DNA of 64,000 bases from Chloroflexota bacterium (GTDB lineage: Bacteria; Chloroflexota; Dehalococcoidia; SM23-28-2; RBG-16-64-32). The DNA lies in contig JAJCYV010000006.1 of NCBI GenBank assembly GCA_029262695.1, forward strand, positions 1 to 64,000, read 5' to 3'. Positions 23,499 to 32,263 of this stretch are shown here, one piece after another. The translations under genes and the position numbers were made by a program. Numbering within the stretch: the stretch's first letter is position 1; each line of letters opens with the position of its first letter. The notes below the pieces were generated by a model. It was not told where the DNA came from. It searched no databases and saw only the letters and a list, made by a program, of their open reading frames with translations.

Positions 23499-24629
23499 CT
23501 ATTCGAACTCGCGGGCGACGGGACGGGGGCGGTAGTAGGGGAGCAGTGGGAAGTCGCGCATCGTGATAAGGCCCACCTGCCGGCTCTCGGCGATTCCGGG
23601 AATGCAGTTGGCGACGATCGCCGCCGTGGCGCCGTCGCCCTGGATTCCGCCGGGGATCACCATGCGCACCGGTGGCTTGCCGTCGATCTCGATGGCGTCG
23701 CGTGGTTCGCGCGCGCCGAGCGACATCTCGAGGTCGAGCCGGATGACCTCGTTGCCGCCCATGATGCCGCGCGCCGACTGGCGAAGGCCCAGCGCGTAGC
23801 CTTTCTCGACGGAGTAGAACTCAGTCTTCTTGCGCTCCCGCGCGACAACAGGTTCGAGCGTTTCGATCACGTCGTCCAGGTGCCAGCCCAGCGTATCGGA
23901 GATCATGAAGACGGACTCGCGGAGGCCGACGTGGCCGATCGCCCCGTCCGTGGCGCCCCGCTGGAAGCCCTGCGGGCTGAGGCTGACGCCGGCTTTCCGC
24001 TGCAACTGGATGCGGCGCTGGCTGACATCGACGATGCGCTCTACGCGGATCGCCTTCACGCCCTGACAGACGGTCAGCATCACGAGAGGGAGGAGGTCCA
24101 TCACGAAGCCCGGGTTGACTCCGGTCCCCAGGACGCGCACGCCGCTTTCGCGGGCACGACGGTCCAGCTTGTTGGAGATCTCCGGGTAGCGGACCCACGG
24201 GAAGGCGAGTTCCTCGCAGGTCGAGATGACGCTCTTCTCCGCGGCCAGGACGTCCAGGATCTGGGGATAGACCTCGGTCAGTGAGGAGCCCGTGGCGTGC
24301 ACGATTACGTCGGCGAAGGTGTCCCTGAGTACAGGCTCAACGTCGTACTGGACCGGGACTCCCAGCGTGTGGCCGATGTCTGCGGCCTCGCCCAGGTCGC
24401 GGCCGGACTTCGAAGGGTGAGCGTCGATGGCGGCGACGATCTCGATATTGGGGTTGTTGAGGACGGCACGCACAACCTCGGAGCCGATGGCGCCGATGCC
24501 GTAGTGAATCGTGCGAATTTTGTCCTGGTTCAAGTGCTTCTCCACATTCCAGGGTGCGGTCTTGCCGGAGGACTCCTCGCCGAAGTTGGCGAAGCTGCCT
24601 TCCTTGGTGGTTACGTCGTCGTCGCTCAT
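23499..24629 (-). CDS. Dihydrodipicolinate-reductase-like NAD(P) dehydrogenase
   Basis: Rossmann protein of 376 aa. IHYGIGAIGSEVVRAVL near residue 40 is the nucleotide-binding loop. VIVHATGSSLTEVYPQI and STCEELAFPW follow, and GTGVNPGFVMDLLPLVM matches the DapB-type/2,4-diaminopentanoate-dehydrogenase-like family rather than true DapB, whose HHxxKxD motif is absent. An N-terminal extension of about 35 residues precedes the fold. A CAGAAT box 9 bases upstream of the ATG and the lack of a ribosome site suggest a leaderless message. The substrate is unknown, probably an amino acid or amino ketone. Confidence 0.7.
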   Translation of the reverse strand: MSDDDVTTKEGSFANFGEESSGKTAPWNVEKHLNQDKIRTIHYGIGAIGSEVVRAVLNNPNIEIVAAIDAHPSKSGRDLGEAADIGHTLGVPVQYDVEPVLRDTFADVIVHATGSSLTEVYPQILDVLAAEKSVISTCEELAFPWVRYPEISNKLDRRARESGVRVLGTGVNPGFVMDLLPLVMLTVCQGVKAIRVERIVDVSQRRIQLQRKAGVSLSPQGFQRGATDGAIGHVGLRESVFMISDTLGWHLDDVIETLEPVVARERKKTEFYSVEKGYALGLRQSARGIMGGNEVIRLDLEMSLGAREPRDAIEIDGKPPVRMVIPGGIQGDGATAAIVANCIPGIAESRQVGLITMRDFPLLPYYRPRPVAREFE

Positions 24630-24638
24630 TATGGCCAG

Positions 24639-24644
24639 ATTCTG
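24639..24644 (-). promoter_or_regulatory. -10 element of a probable leaderless promoter (DHDPR-like gene)
   Basis: On the minus strand CAGAAT ends 9 bases before the ATG at 24629. Confidence 0.4.
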
Positions 24645-24701
24645 AATACGGAACAGCTATGTTCTACTCATTAGAAGGCAGATGTTGGCCCAAACGTTAC
24701 A

Positions 24702-25523
24702 TTAGCCAATGCAGGATTCCGCAAATTCGTGCGCCAGCTCGTTGAAAGTTTCCGGCGCTTCGAAGTATACGGAGTGTCCCGCGCCCGGTACGATGACCAT
24801 CCGTGAGTCCGGCAGCAGCGCGTGGGCGATCTCCATCAGGGACACCGGGAACACCTCGTCGTGTTCGCCGCCGACGAACAGTACCGGCATCTGTAGGGTT
24901 GCCAGTTGCTCTCGTGTGGCGCCGGTCTCGGTCGGCCGCTCAAGGGCGCGCAGACGCTGGACCTGGCGTGCACGGTCCAGGCGGTTTGGGCCGTTCTCGT
25001 TGAGCAGGCGGATCTGCCTGTAGAGGAACGCCCGGTCCCTGTGCTGACGCGAGAATCCGGGCGCCAGCACTCGTTTGACCTTCTCCGTGCTCCGTCGCTC
25101 CCAGACGAGGCGCACAGCTTCACGCTGACCGTCGCTCGCCGCGAGCCAGACCTCGCGTCGCATACCGGCGAACGTGTTCGACATCATCAGGCCCTTGACG
25201 CGCTCCGGCTGCGCGATTGCCAGGCCGAGGCAGCTGTAGCCACCCATCGAGTGACCGGCCAGCACCGCCTCGTCGATCTTGAGATGGTCCAGCAGCGCTC
25301 CCAGGTCTTCGATGAACGCGGCGGGTCCGCGATCGTCCGTGTCTGGGGAGAGGCCCCACCCGCGGTGGTCGAACGTTATGGTGCGCCAGTGGCGGGAGAG
25401 TACGGGCACTTGCTGCCACCAGCTCATGTGGTTGCCGCCCGCGCCATGAGCGAGAATGATCGGCGTGCCTTTGCCGTGCTCCTCGTAGTAGATGTCGATG
25501 CCGTTGACTGGTGCGAAGGGCAT
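24702..25523 (-). CDS. Alpha/beta hydrolase
   Basis: Hydrolase of 273 aa. It begins MPFAPVNGIDIYYEEHGKG and has the oxyanion region LAHGAGGNHMSW, the nucleophile elbow LAGHSMGGYS, a likely acid in GGEHDEVFP and His in PGAGHSVYFEAPE, so the catalytic triad is complete. It is of the 3-oxoadipate enol-lactonase/haloperoxidase-like general type; the ester or lactone substrate is unknown. The ATG at 25523 is chosen over 25562 because the fold starts there and TACCAT lies 6 bases upstream. Confidence 0.85.
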   Translation of the reverse strand: MPFAPVNGIDIYYEEHGKGTPIILAHGAGGNHMSWWQQVPVLSRHWRTITFDHRGWGLSPDTDDRGPAAFIEDLGALLDHLKIDEAVLAGHSMGGYSCLGLAIAQPERVKGLMMSNTFAGMRREVWLAASDGQREAVRLVWERRSTEKVKRVLAPGFSRQHRDRAFLYRQIRLLNENGPNRLDRARQVQRLRALERPTETGATREQLATLQMPVLFVGGEHDEVFPVSLMEIAHALLPDSRMVIVPGAGHSVYFEAPETFNELAHEFAESCIG

Positions 25524-25529
25524 GGCGGG

Positions 25530-25535
25530 ATGGTA
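25530..25535 (-). promoter_or_regulatory. -10 element of a probable leaderless promoter (alpha/beta hydrolase)
   Basis: On the minus strand TACCAT ends 6 bases before the ATG at 25523. Confidence 0.4.
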
Positions 25536-25620
25536 ACCGGCAGGTGAGCCGCGCCGCAACAATCAACAATTGTGGATAAGAAATAGGCAAAAGTCATAGC
25601 ATTTGCCGCGGTACTTATCT

Positions 25621-25626
25621 TAGAAT
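25621..25626 (+). promoter_or_regulatory. -10 element of a probable leaderless promoter (HPRT fusion)
   Basis: TAGAAT ends 8 bases before the ATG at 25635, in an AT-rich stretch with no ribosome site. Confidence 0.5.
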
Positions 25627-25634
25627 GAATTCAG

Positions 25635-27095
25635 ATGGCAGACGCCCCAGATGCCCTGAAAGCCCGCAGCGACGGGACGAACCCTCCCCGGCGCGGTCGA
25701 AGGCGCTCCGCGACTCCCTCCGAGGCCGAATCAGCGCCGTCCAGTCCGACGCGGCGCCGCCGCACGGGAGCCAACGACTCTGGCCGCCACCACCGACGTG
25801 AAGCCGGTGACCGCGAGGATGCAGGGGCCGAGGCCCACGGTACTGTCGCCGAGTCGCCCGCGAAGAAGAATCCACGAAGGCGCTCTCCCAAGCCGGCCGG
25901 GAAGCCCGCCGAGCCCGAAGCCACGACCGAAGCACCGGCCAAGAAGCCGACCCGCCGCGGCTCTCGTGGCGGCCGAAAGCGCTCCGCCGCGAAGGCAAAA
26001 GCGGCCGCCGCCGCCGCTGAGGCTACGACTGAGACTGAGCCCGTCAAGAAGGCCGCTTCCCGGAGCGAGACGAAGGCGGAGACGAGCGCGAAGCCGCGCA
26101 CACGCACCAGGCGAGCGCCGAAACCGAAGCTCCCGGAGCCGGAACGCTCTTACGATGACGCCGCTCCCGCGCAGAGCACGCTGGCGCCGCCGCGGCTGAA
26201 GGTGCCGCTGACTGGTGCGCCCTCGGCGGATGTGCCGGCGCCGTTCGCGCACAACGCCGAATACGAGTTCGCGCGCGTACTCGACTTCTACGGCGTCGAG
26301 TGGATATACGAGCCCCGGTCGTTCCCTCTGCGCTGGGAGGAGGGCCACGTCACTGAGGCGTTCACGCCGGACTTCTACCTGCCGGACCTCGACCTGTTCA
26401 TCGAGCTGACCACGCTCAAGTCCAATCTGACCGCGGAGAAGAACCGCAAGATGCGTCAGATCAAGGAGCTCTACCCGGACATCAAGATCATGATGCTGAA
26501 GAAGCGGGACTACCTGCGCCTGCTCGCCAACTATGGCTACGGGTCGCTCACGGCCGGTCACGTGCCGGATGTGGATCACGTCATGATATCGCCGGCGAAG
26601 CTGCAGCAGCGCGTGAAGGAGCTGGGCGAGCAGATCAGCCGCGACTACGCGGACAAGGAGCCGGTGCTCGTCGGCGTCCTGCGCGGCGTGGTCGTCTTTA
26701 TCGCCGACCTGATGCGCCAGATCACCGTGCCGACCAACATCGACCTGATGGCGATCTCCTCCTACGACGGGAACGGCGCTGGCTCGGCGGCCGTGCGCAT
26801 CCAGAAGGACCTCGACCTCAACATCAAGGGCCGCGACGTGATCCTGGTCGAGGACATCGTCGACACGGGCATGACGCTCAACCACGTGGTCGAGTACTTG
26901 CAGACGAAGCGGCCGGCGTCGGTAAAGGTCTGCACGCTGCTTAGCAAGCCGGCACGGCGGATGATGGATGTGCCGCTGGACTACGTCGGGTTCGAGATCG
27001 AGGACGAGTTCGTCGTCGGCTACGGCCTGGACTTCCACCAGCGGTTCCGCAACCTGCCGTACATCGGCACGCTGAAGCACGACCTGCTTCCCTAG
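25635..27095 (+). CDS. Basic tail + nuclease-fold-like domain + hypoxanthine phosphoribosyltransferase
   Basis: A 486-residue three-part protein. Residues 1-200 are disordered and rich in Lys, Arg, Ala and Pro. Residues 205-302 form a domain with EYEFARVLDFYGVEWIYEP, TPDFYLPDLDLFIELTT and a following KNRKMRQIKELYP, which reads like a PD-(D/E)xK restriction-type fold (Glu209, Asp246, Glu257; the usual Lys is not in register). Residues 315-486 are a full HPRT with LVGVLRGVVVFIADL, the PRPP loop VILVEDIVDTGMTL and KPARRM...YVGFEIEDEFVVGYGLDF. HPRT salvages hypoxanthine and guanine to IMP and GMP. The added domains suggest nucleic-acid contact. The message is probably leaderless. Confidence 0.8.
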   Translation: MADAPDALKARSDGTNPPRRGRRRSATPSEAESAPSSPTRRRRTGANDSGRHHRREAGDREDAGAEAHGTVAESPAKKNPRRRSPKPAGKPAEPEATTEAPAKKPTRRGSRGGRKRSAAKAKAAAAAAEATTETEPVKKAASRSETKAETSAKPRTRTRRAPKPKLPEPERSYDDAAPAQSTLAPPRLKVPLTGAPSADVPAPFAHNAEYEFARVLDFYGVEWIYEPRSFPLRWEEGHVTEAFTPDFYLPDLDLFIELTTLKSNLTAEKNRKMRQIKELYPDIKIMMLKKRDYLRLLANYGYGSLTAGHVPDVDHVMISPAKLQQRVKELGEQISRDYADKEPVLVGVLRGVVVFIADLMRQITVPTNIDLMAISSYDGNGAGSAAVRIQKDLDLNIKGRDVILVEDIVDTGMTLNHVVEYLQTKRPASVKVCTLLSKPARRMMDVPLDYVGFEIEDEFVVGYGLDFHQRFRNLPYIGTLKHDLLP

Positions 27096-27142
27096 CTGCT
27101 TCGATAAGGGTCGCATCGCCACGAAGTCGTGTCCTGATGCTA

Positions 27143-27171
27143 TTGACATTTTCTATAGGCGAGAGCAGAAT
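27143..27171 (+). promoter_or_regulatory. Promoter of a candidate small RNA
   Basis: A perfect TTGACA (27143-27148), a 17-base spacer and CAGAAT (27166-27171). The predicted start, about 27178, coincides with the first base of a terminal stem. Confidence 0.65.
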
Positions 27172-27178
27172 AGATGTT

Positions 27179-27271
27179 GCTCCTGAGTACGGAGCGGCCG
27201 ACGAAAGGACTGGCTGGGGCGACCTGGTCAGACCCGGAGGGAGCCGAAGACCGGCTCGGGAGCGCTTTTTT
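27179..27271 (+). ncRNA. Candidate structured small RNA, about 93 nt
   Basis: The 5' end GCTCCTGAG (27179-27187) pairs with CTCGGGAGC (27255-27263), so the RNA ends are joined, and a run of six T follows. Inside are two hairpins, one around CGGCC...GGCTG and one with GGTC...GACC. The second encloses GACCCGGAGGGAGCC, which resembles the tip of bacterial 4.5S (SRP) RNA, but the invariant 3' loop bases AGCA read AGCC and the arms are lopsided, so SRP RNA is only one option. There is no reading frame, and the promoter is excellent. Confidence 0.6.
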
Positions 27272-27378
27272 GTGTCTCGCGCCTGGGCCTGCGTGGCACC
27301 TTCCTACTCCGCCATTCCCGCCAGAATAGCACCGCTCGCCGGTGGCCCCGGATAATCAGGACGACAGGAGGAGCGCGA

Positions 27379-28020
27379 ATGGAGATCTACGACGTCACTG
27401 TGCGGCTGCGGGAGGGCATGGCGACCTACGCCGGCGAGGAGCCGGGGCCCGTGCTCGACTTCCACTCACTGATGAGCGATGGGAAGTCAGCGAACGTGAG
27501 CGCGTTGTCGCTTGGTTCGCACTCGGGTACGCACGTCGACGCTCCGGACCACTTCCTGGGCAACGGTGTCACCGTCGAGCAGATGCCCGTCGAGTACATG
27601 GTCGGGCCGTGCTACGTGATGGAGTACGCGGGCGACGGCCACATTTCGGCGGCGGACCTGGAGGCGGCGGGCATACCCGGCGGGACAACCCGCCTGCTGG
27701 TCAAGACGAAGAACGGCCGCTTCTGGGATGATGACGCCTTCCACCCGGAGTTCATCGGCCTCGACGACGACGCCGGGCCGTGGCTCGTCGAGCGTGGGAT
27801 CGTCCTCGTCGGCATCGACTACATGTCGATCGAACGCTTCCACTCGCCGACGCACGCCGTGCACAAGGCGCTGCTGAAGACGGGCGCCGTGATCCTCGAA
27901 GGCCTCGACCTGCGCGGCGTCGCGCCGGGCGAGTACTTCCTCGTCTGCGCGCCGCTGCCTGTCGCCGGCGCCGACGGCGCGCCGGCGCGCGTGTTCCTGT
28001 TGGGCGAGGCGCCGGGTTAG
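27379..28020 (+). CDS. Cyclase-family metal hydrolase (kynurenine-formamidase-like)
   Basis: Zn/Mn-dependent hydrolase of 213 aa. The family signature GSHSGTHVDAPDHF carries the metal-binding His-x-x-x-His-x-Asp, and a later YMSIERFHSPTHAVHKALL supplies further ligands and the catalytic His. Relatives include kynurenine formamidase, isatin hydrolase and polyketide cyclases; the substrate here is unknown. AGGAGG is 7 bases from the ATG. The C-terminus LPVAGADGAPARVFLLGEAPG has a degraded look-alike at 37739-37812. Confidence 0.85.
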   Translation: MEIYDVTVRLREGMATYAGEEPGPVLDFHSLMSDGKSANVSALSLGSHSGTHVDAPDHFLGNGVTVEQMPVEYMVGPCYVMEYAGDGHISAADLEAAGIPGGTTRLLVKTKNGRFWDDDAFHPEFIGLDDDAGPWLVERGIVLVGIDYMSIERFHSPTHAVHKALLKTGAVILEGLDLRGVAPGEYFLVCAPLPVAGADGAPARVFLLGEAPG

Positions 28021-28034
28021 CGGCACCACTGCTC

Positions 28035-29930
28035 TCACGACGCTTCGTTGGCGTTCCCGCCCGACTGGCCTTTCTTCCCGCGTGCCTCCGCCTCGTGAAG
28101 TTGGACTGCGGTGCTGATTAGGGCGAGATGGCTAAATGCCTGCGGGAAGTTTCCCAGCATCTCTTCTGTCTCAGCGTCCGTTTCCTCACTGAAGAGGCCG
28201 AGGTCGTTGGCGCATCCCCGGAGCTTGTCGAACAAGTCTCGCGCTCGGTCCACCTCTCCCAATGCGATCAGGTTATCCGCGAGCCAGAAAGTGCAGATCG
28301 CGAACGTACCTTCGCTGCCGGCAACGCCGTCGTCGAAGCCGCTGTAACGGTACACGAAGCCCTGCGGCGAGGTCAGTTCACGCTCTATCGCTGCGATGGT
28401 GGAGCGCATGCGTGGGTCAGTTGCGGGAATGAACCCGACCAGCGGCATTAGGAGGTTGCTCGCGTCGAGATTCTTGCTGCCATACGCCTGCACAAACGCC
28501 GCTCTCTCGGAGTCGTAGCCGTTGGACAGAACGTCCTCCTTGATCTCCGCCCCAACCCTGCGCCACGTATCAAGGTCGCCCGGCAGGCCGAGGGCGCGGG
28601 CAGCCTTTATCGCCCGGTCCAGAGCGACCCAGCACCAGACCTTTGAGGAAACGAAGTGCTGCCGCCCGCTGCGCGCTTCCCACATTCCGTCGTCCGGCTC
28701 TTGCCAGTGGTCGATCACGAAGGCGACGACTCGCTGCAGGTACTCCCAGTACTCGGAGTCCATCTCGCCACCGAACTTCCGGTAGAGGTGTGCTGAATCC
28801 AGCAGCTCCCCGTAGATGTCAAGCTGGAACTGGTCATACGCTCCGTTGCCTGTGCGAACAGGACGCGAGCCGCGGTATCCTTCCAGTTCAGGAAGTTCCG
28901 TCTCAGTGAGGCGCCGCTCGCCCCCAAGGCCGTACATGATCTGGAGGTCCCTGGCGCGCCCCACCGTGCTCCACTCCAGCCACTCCTTGAACGCCCGCGC
29001 CTCCGTGGTGTAGCCGAGGATAGACAGAGCATAGAGGGCGAACGACGCGTCCCGGATCCAGGTGAAGCGGTAGTCCCAGTTGCGGGGGCCGCCGATCGCC
29101 TCGGGCAGCGAGGTTGTCGCGGCCGCCAGAAGGGCGCCCGACGGCGCGTAGGTCAGAGCCTTGAGCGTGAGGGCGGAGCGAACGACTTCGTCGCTGTACT
29201 CCCCGTCATAGTCGCACGTTGAGGACCATTCTTCCCAGAACCGCCGTGTGTCTTCGAGGCCTTGATCGATCTCGGCGCCGGTGGTCGGCTCAACGCTGTG
29301 CGAGGCGAATGTCCTGAGCCCCACTGGAAGGCCGGGCTGATAGGTGACGACGGCGTAGAGTTTCTCGCCGGCCGTCAGCCGTCCTTCGGCGAAGAACCCG
29401 CCATCCGTCTCGGCGATAGGAGTGGAGCAGTATAGCGACATCGCGTCAACGCCCCCGTGAGCGAAGCCCGAATTCGCGTTCTCGACGACAGCGTGAGGGA
29501 TAATCGTGCCGTAGTCGAAGCGCGGGTAGCATTCGACCGTGAAGCGCGTACTGCCGCTGACGCACTCCAGGATTCGCACGAGCCGCCGCTGGCGATCACT
29601 GGCGTGCGCGTCTGCCGGCGCAGGATGTGGATGCGTGGGCATGAAGTCCGTCAGCCTCGCAACGCCTGTTTCAGTCTCGAAGGTGGTCTCGAGGATGTTG
29701 GTTCCTGGCTGGTAGCGTCGGCTGACTGATCGCACACCCTCGGGCGCGACCTTGAAGTATCCGCCCTTCTCCCAATCGAGGATGCGGCTGAAGAGGGCGG
29801 GGCTATCGAAGCGGGGAAAGCAGCACCAATCTATGGAGCCCGCTCTGGACACCAGAGCGCAAGAGTGCATGTCGCTAATCAGGCCGTAGGCCGATATAGG
29901 GGGATAAGAATCGTGTTCTTCATGCATCAT
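28035..29930 (-). CDS. Glycoside hydrolase family 15 (glucoamylase/trehalase-like)
   Basis: A 631-residue GH15-type enzyme without a signal peptide, so it acts in the cytoplasm. N-terminal beta-sandwich with YGLISDMHSCALVSRAGSIDWCCFPRFDSPALFSRIL, then an (alpha/alpha)6 barrel with GPRNWDYRFTWIRDASFALYAL (substrate-binding Trp, Arg and Asp) and late acidic motifs in SGFDDGVAGSEGTFAICTFW. Such proteins hydrolyse alpha-linked glucose polymers or trehalose. The genomic context gives no further hint. No Shine-Dalgarno sequence is visible before the ATG at 29930. It converges on the cyclase gene. Confidence 0.88.
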   Translation of the reverse strand: MMHEEHDSYPPISAYGLISDMHSCALVSRAGSIDWCCFPRFDSPALFSRILDWEKGGYFKVAPEGVRSVSRRYQPGTNILETTFETETGVARLTDFMPTHPHPAPADAHASDRQRRLVRILECVSGSTRFTVECYPRFDYGTIIPHAVVENANSGFAHGGVDAMSLYCSTPIAETDGGFFAEGRLTAGEKLYAVVTYQPGLPVGLRTFASHSVEPTTGAEIDQGLEDTRRFWEEWSSTCDYDGEYSDEVVRSALTLKALTYAPSGALLAAATTSLPEAIGGPRNWDYRFTWIRDASFALYALSILGYTTEARAFKEWLEWSTVGRARDLQIMYGLGGERRLTETELPELEGYRGSRPVRTGNGAYDQFQLDIYGELLDSAHLYRKFGGEMDSEYWEYLQRVVAFVIDHWQEPDDGMWEARSGRQHFVSSKVWCWVALDRAIKAARALGLPGDLDTWRRVGAEIKEDVLSNGYDSERAAFVQAYGSKNLDASNLLMPLVGFIPATDPRMRSTIAAIERELTSPQGFVYRYSGFDDGVAGSEGTFAICTFWLADNLIALGEVDRARDLFDKLRGCANDLGLFSEETDAETEEMLGNFPQAFSHLALISTAVQLHEAEARGKKGQSGGNANEAS

Positions 29931-30005
29931 CGAAGGGGCCAGGTTCCTGTCGAAAGAAGCTTAGCAAGGATTGAGCGATCCGTGCGGGGGATCGTCTAGC
30001 AGCTC

Positions 30006-31490
30006 TTAAACACCCTCTGATCGGGGCAGGGTCACGACGAAGGAAGCGCCACCTCGCTCCATATTGGTGACAGAGATGTCCCCGTCATGTGCCGTGACCA
30101 GCCCTTTCGCTATCGCGAGCCCCAGCCCGCGCCCCTCAGAACGTCGAGTCCTGGCGGCGTCGGCTCTACTCAGGCGATCGAACACGAAGGGCAGAAGATC
30201 GGCTGCAATTCCGGGGCCGGTGTCGGAGACCGTGATCGTCACCATCGACTCGCTGTCTGAGATCGCAACCGATATGGAGCCGCCCGCCGGTGTGTGTTCC
30301 AGCGCGTTATCAAGGAGGTTGCCGACGACCTGCTCCAACCTCGCCGGATCGATCTCGATATCACGGGAAGTCCCACCAGAGACGTCGAGATCGATGGACT
30401 GTCCCCGAGCGCGCGCTCGTCTCGCCTCAACGGCGGCGGTCACTACCTGCTTCACGTCCGTCGGCTTGCGGCTCAGAGCGAGCAAGCCCTGATCCAGATC
30501 GGTAAGTTCTTGCAGGTCCTCCACCAGCCGGCCGAGACGGATCGCCTCCTGGGTCACGATACGGTAGTTCTCTGAAGTCGGTTCGATGATGCTGTCGTTG
30601 ATGGCGTCCAGATGGCCGATCATGTTTGTCAGCGGTGAGCGGAGCTCATGGGCGACGTCGGCGGTCAGTCGCCTGCGGCGCTCATCTGCTCGGGCCAGCT
30701 CTTCGGTCATCTCGTTGAACGACACCGCAAGTTCGGCGACCTCGGCGGGGGAGTCGGCGTCGACTCGCACGTCCAGGTCGCCCTGTCGCACGGCGTGTAC
30801 TGCGGCGGCCATTCGGCTGATGGGGCGCGATATGAGTCCGCTGACTACCACGGCGGCGACTACGGCCGCGGCCACCACGGCCGTGGCGACGACTCCGATC
30901 GAGGCCCACGGAATGTCTGGTGAGACCGAGAAGTCGACGAACAGCAGGGCTGGCTGCGCCACTCCGATCGCCCCACCCTCGATGAATGATTGGGTTGCCG
31001 CGTCATAGCACTCTTTTGCGAACTCATCCTCGACCAGTGGAAACAGATTACCGAACTCATCAGTCTCGTAGGGGATACCCGTGGACTCGAAGCAGTCGAC
31101 CAGGCCGGCGTTGAGTTCGTCGATCGTGAAGGAGATGTCGCTGTCCAGGATTGCGAATGGGCTGAATGGGTCGATGAGTCCTACGAGGCGAGATGGATCA
31201 CCGCCCGGCGAGTTCACGAGCCGACGCCCGTCGAGATCGGTCAGCACAATCTGCGCACTGAACTCGTCCGCCAGTTCATCGACGACGGGCTGTGTTTCGG
31301 CCCACGAGCCGATCAGAAAGGCTTGCGACGTGAGTTCTGCGACGATCTCGTCTTCGGCGTCTCGCTGCTCGTCTAGCGTTCTACCGATCGAGTCTTCAGT
31401 TGTAGCAGCGGTGACGAGGGTTGTGAGGGCGACGGCCAGCAGCACCAGGCTGCTGATGACGAGGATCAGGCGCGTCTTGAGGCTACGCAT
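30006..31490 (-). CDS. Sensor histidine kinase with HAMP domain
   Basis: Membrane sensor of 494 aa. The first membrane helix (about 7-29) is followed by an external sensor of about 145 residues, rich in acidic residues and with two Cys, then a second helix (IGVVATAVVAAAVVAAVVVSGLI), HAMP, HisKA with the phospho-His in DVAHELRSPLTNM, and HATPase with N-box NLLDNALEHTP, DTGPGIA and GRGLGLAIAKGL. Its ATG overlaps the end of the response-regulator gene by 8 bases, so the two are translationally coupled. The signal is unknown. The external domain and the nearby secreted acidic repeat protein could be related. Confidence 0.9.
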   Translation of the reverse strand: MRSLKTRLILVISSLVLLAVALTTLVTAATTEDSIGRTLDEQRDAEDEIVAELTSQAFLIGSWAETQPVVDELADEFSAQIVLTDLDGRRLVNSPGGDPSRLVGLIDPFSPFAILDSDISFTIDELNAGLVDCFESTGIPYETDEFGNLFPLVEDEFAKECYDAATQSFIEGGAIGVAQPALLFVDFSVSPDIPWASIGVVATAVVAAAVVAAVVVSGLISRPISRMAAAVHAVRQGDLDVRVDADSPAEVAELAVSFNEMTEELARADERRRRLTADVAHELRSPLTNMIGHLDAINDSIIEPTSENYRIVTQEAIRLGRLVEDLQELTDLDQGLLALSRKPTDVKQVVTAAVEARRARARGQSIDLDVSGGTSRDIEIDPARLEQVVGNLLDNALEHTPAGGSISVAISDSESMVTITVSDTGPGIAADLLPFVFDRLSRADAARTRRSEGRGLGLAIAKGLVTAHDGDISVTNMERGGASFVVTLPRSEGV

Positions 31491-32169
31491 CGTCCGGTGC
31501 CCGGTAGCCGACGCCGACGACGGTGGCGATGTACCTCGGCTTCCGTGCGTCGTCGTTGAGTTTGCGTCGCAGGTTCTTGACGTGGGCGTCGATCGTCCGC
31601 TCCATGCTGTCATGTTCGAAGCCCATGACCACCTCTATAAGATCGAGCCGCGTGAACACTCGGCCCGGGTTGCGGAGGAGCGTAGCCAGGATGTCGAACT
31701 CGGACGCTGTCACCACCACGGACCTCTGGCCGAGGCGCACGGTCCGCCGATCGGTGTCGATGGCGAGATCGGCGTGCTCGATCAGCGCGGTCGCGTCACC
31801 GACGCGTTCACTGCGCCGGAGCAGCGAACGTACGCGGGCCATGAGTTCGCGAGGCCGGTATGGCTTGGACACGTAGTCGTCTGCGCCGAGATCGAGCCCG
31901 ACAAGGACATCGTCCTCGGCACTTCGGGCGGTGAGGATGAGGATCGGAATCTGGGTTTCGGCCCGCACGATCCGGCACACATCGTGCCCATCTAGATTCG
32001 GCATCATCACATCCAGGATCAGCAGATCGGGAGCGCGTCTCCTGACCTCTTCGACGGCGCGCAGTCCGTCCTCGGCCACGACGACGGAGTGGCCTTCGTC
32101 TTCCAGGTACAGCTTGACGATGCGCGCCTGTCGCGGATCGTCCTCGGCGACGATGATGCGGCCCTTCAT
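31483..32169 (-). CDS. OmpR-family response regulator
   Basis: DNA-binding regulator of 228 aa. Receiver domain with acidic pocket VAEDDP, phospho-accepting Asp in LLILDVMMPNLDG, TAR and YVSKPYRPRELMARV; winged-helix domain with SEFDILATLLRNPGRVFTR and MERTIDAHVKNLRRKL. It is first in a two-gene operon with its kinase. Targets are unknown; the divergent or neighbouring secreted-protein genes are candidates. Confidence 0.92.
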   Translation of the reverse strand: MKGRIIVAEDDPRQARIVKLYLEDEGHSVVVAEDGLRAVEEVRRRAPDLLILDVMMPNLDGHDVCRIVRAETQIPILILTARSAEDDVLVGLDLGADDYVSKPYRPRELMARVRSLLRRSERVGDATALIEHADLAIDTDRRTVRLGQRSVVVTASEFDILATLLRNPGRVFTRLDLIEVVMGFEHDSMERTIDAHVKNLRRKLNDDARKPRYIATVVGVGYRAPDDA

Positions 32170-32188
32170 GGCGTCATGGTCTCACACC

Positions 32189-32224
32189 GCAGCGGGACCG
32201 TGCCCATTGGGCCGATCCCGCTGC
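32189..32224 (-). terminator. Hairpin between the repeat-protein gene and the regulator
   Basis: GCAGCGGGA/TCCCGCTGC (9 bp) with an inner GCCC/GGGC stem. It lies downstream of the repeat-protein stop on the minus strand and before the regulator start. There is no T run, so it may slow or partly end transcription. Confidence 0.45.
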
Positions 32225-32263
32225 AACGAACGTTCTCGAGTGAGTCGCCCTAGCGTGTGTGAC

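Noticed and set aside
27232-27256. 4.5S/SRP RNA tip in the 27179-27271 RNA
   Set aside because: The apical GACCCGGAGGG part is similar, but the 3' loop reads AGCC rather than AGCA, the stem below does not close as in SRP RNA, and the two arms are very unequal. Kept only as an unassigned RNA.
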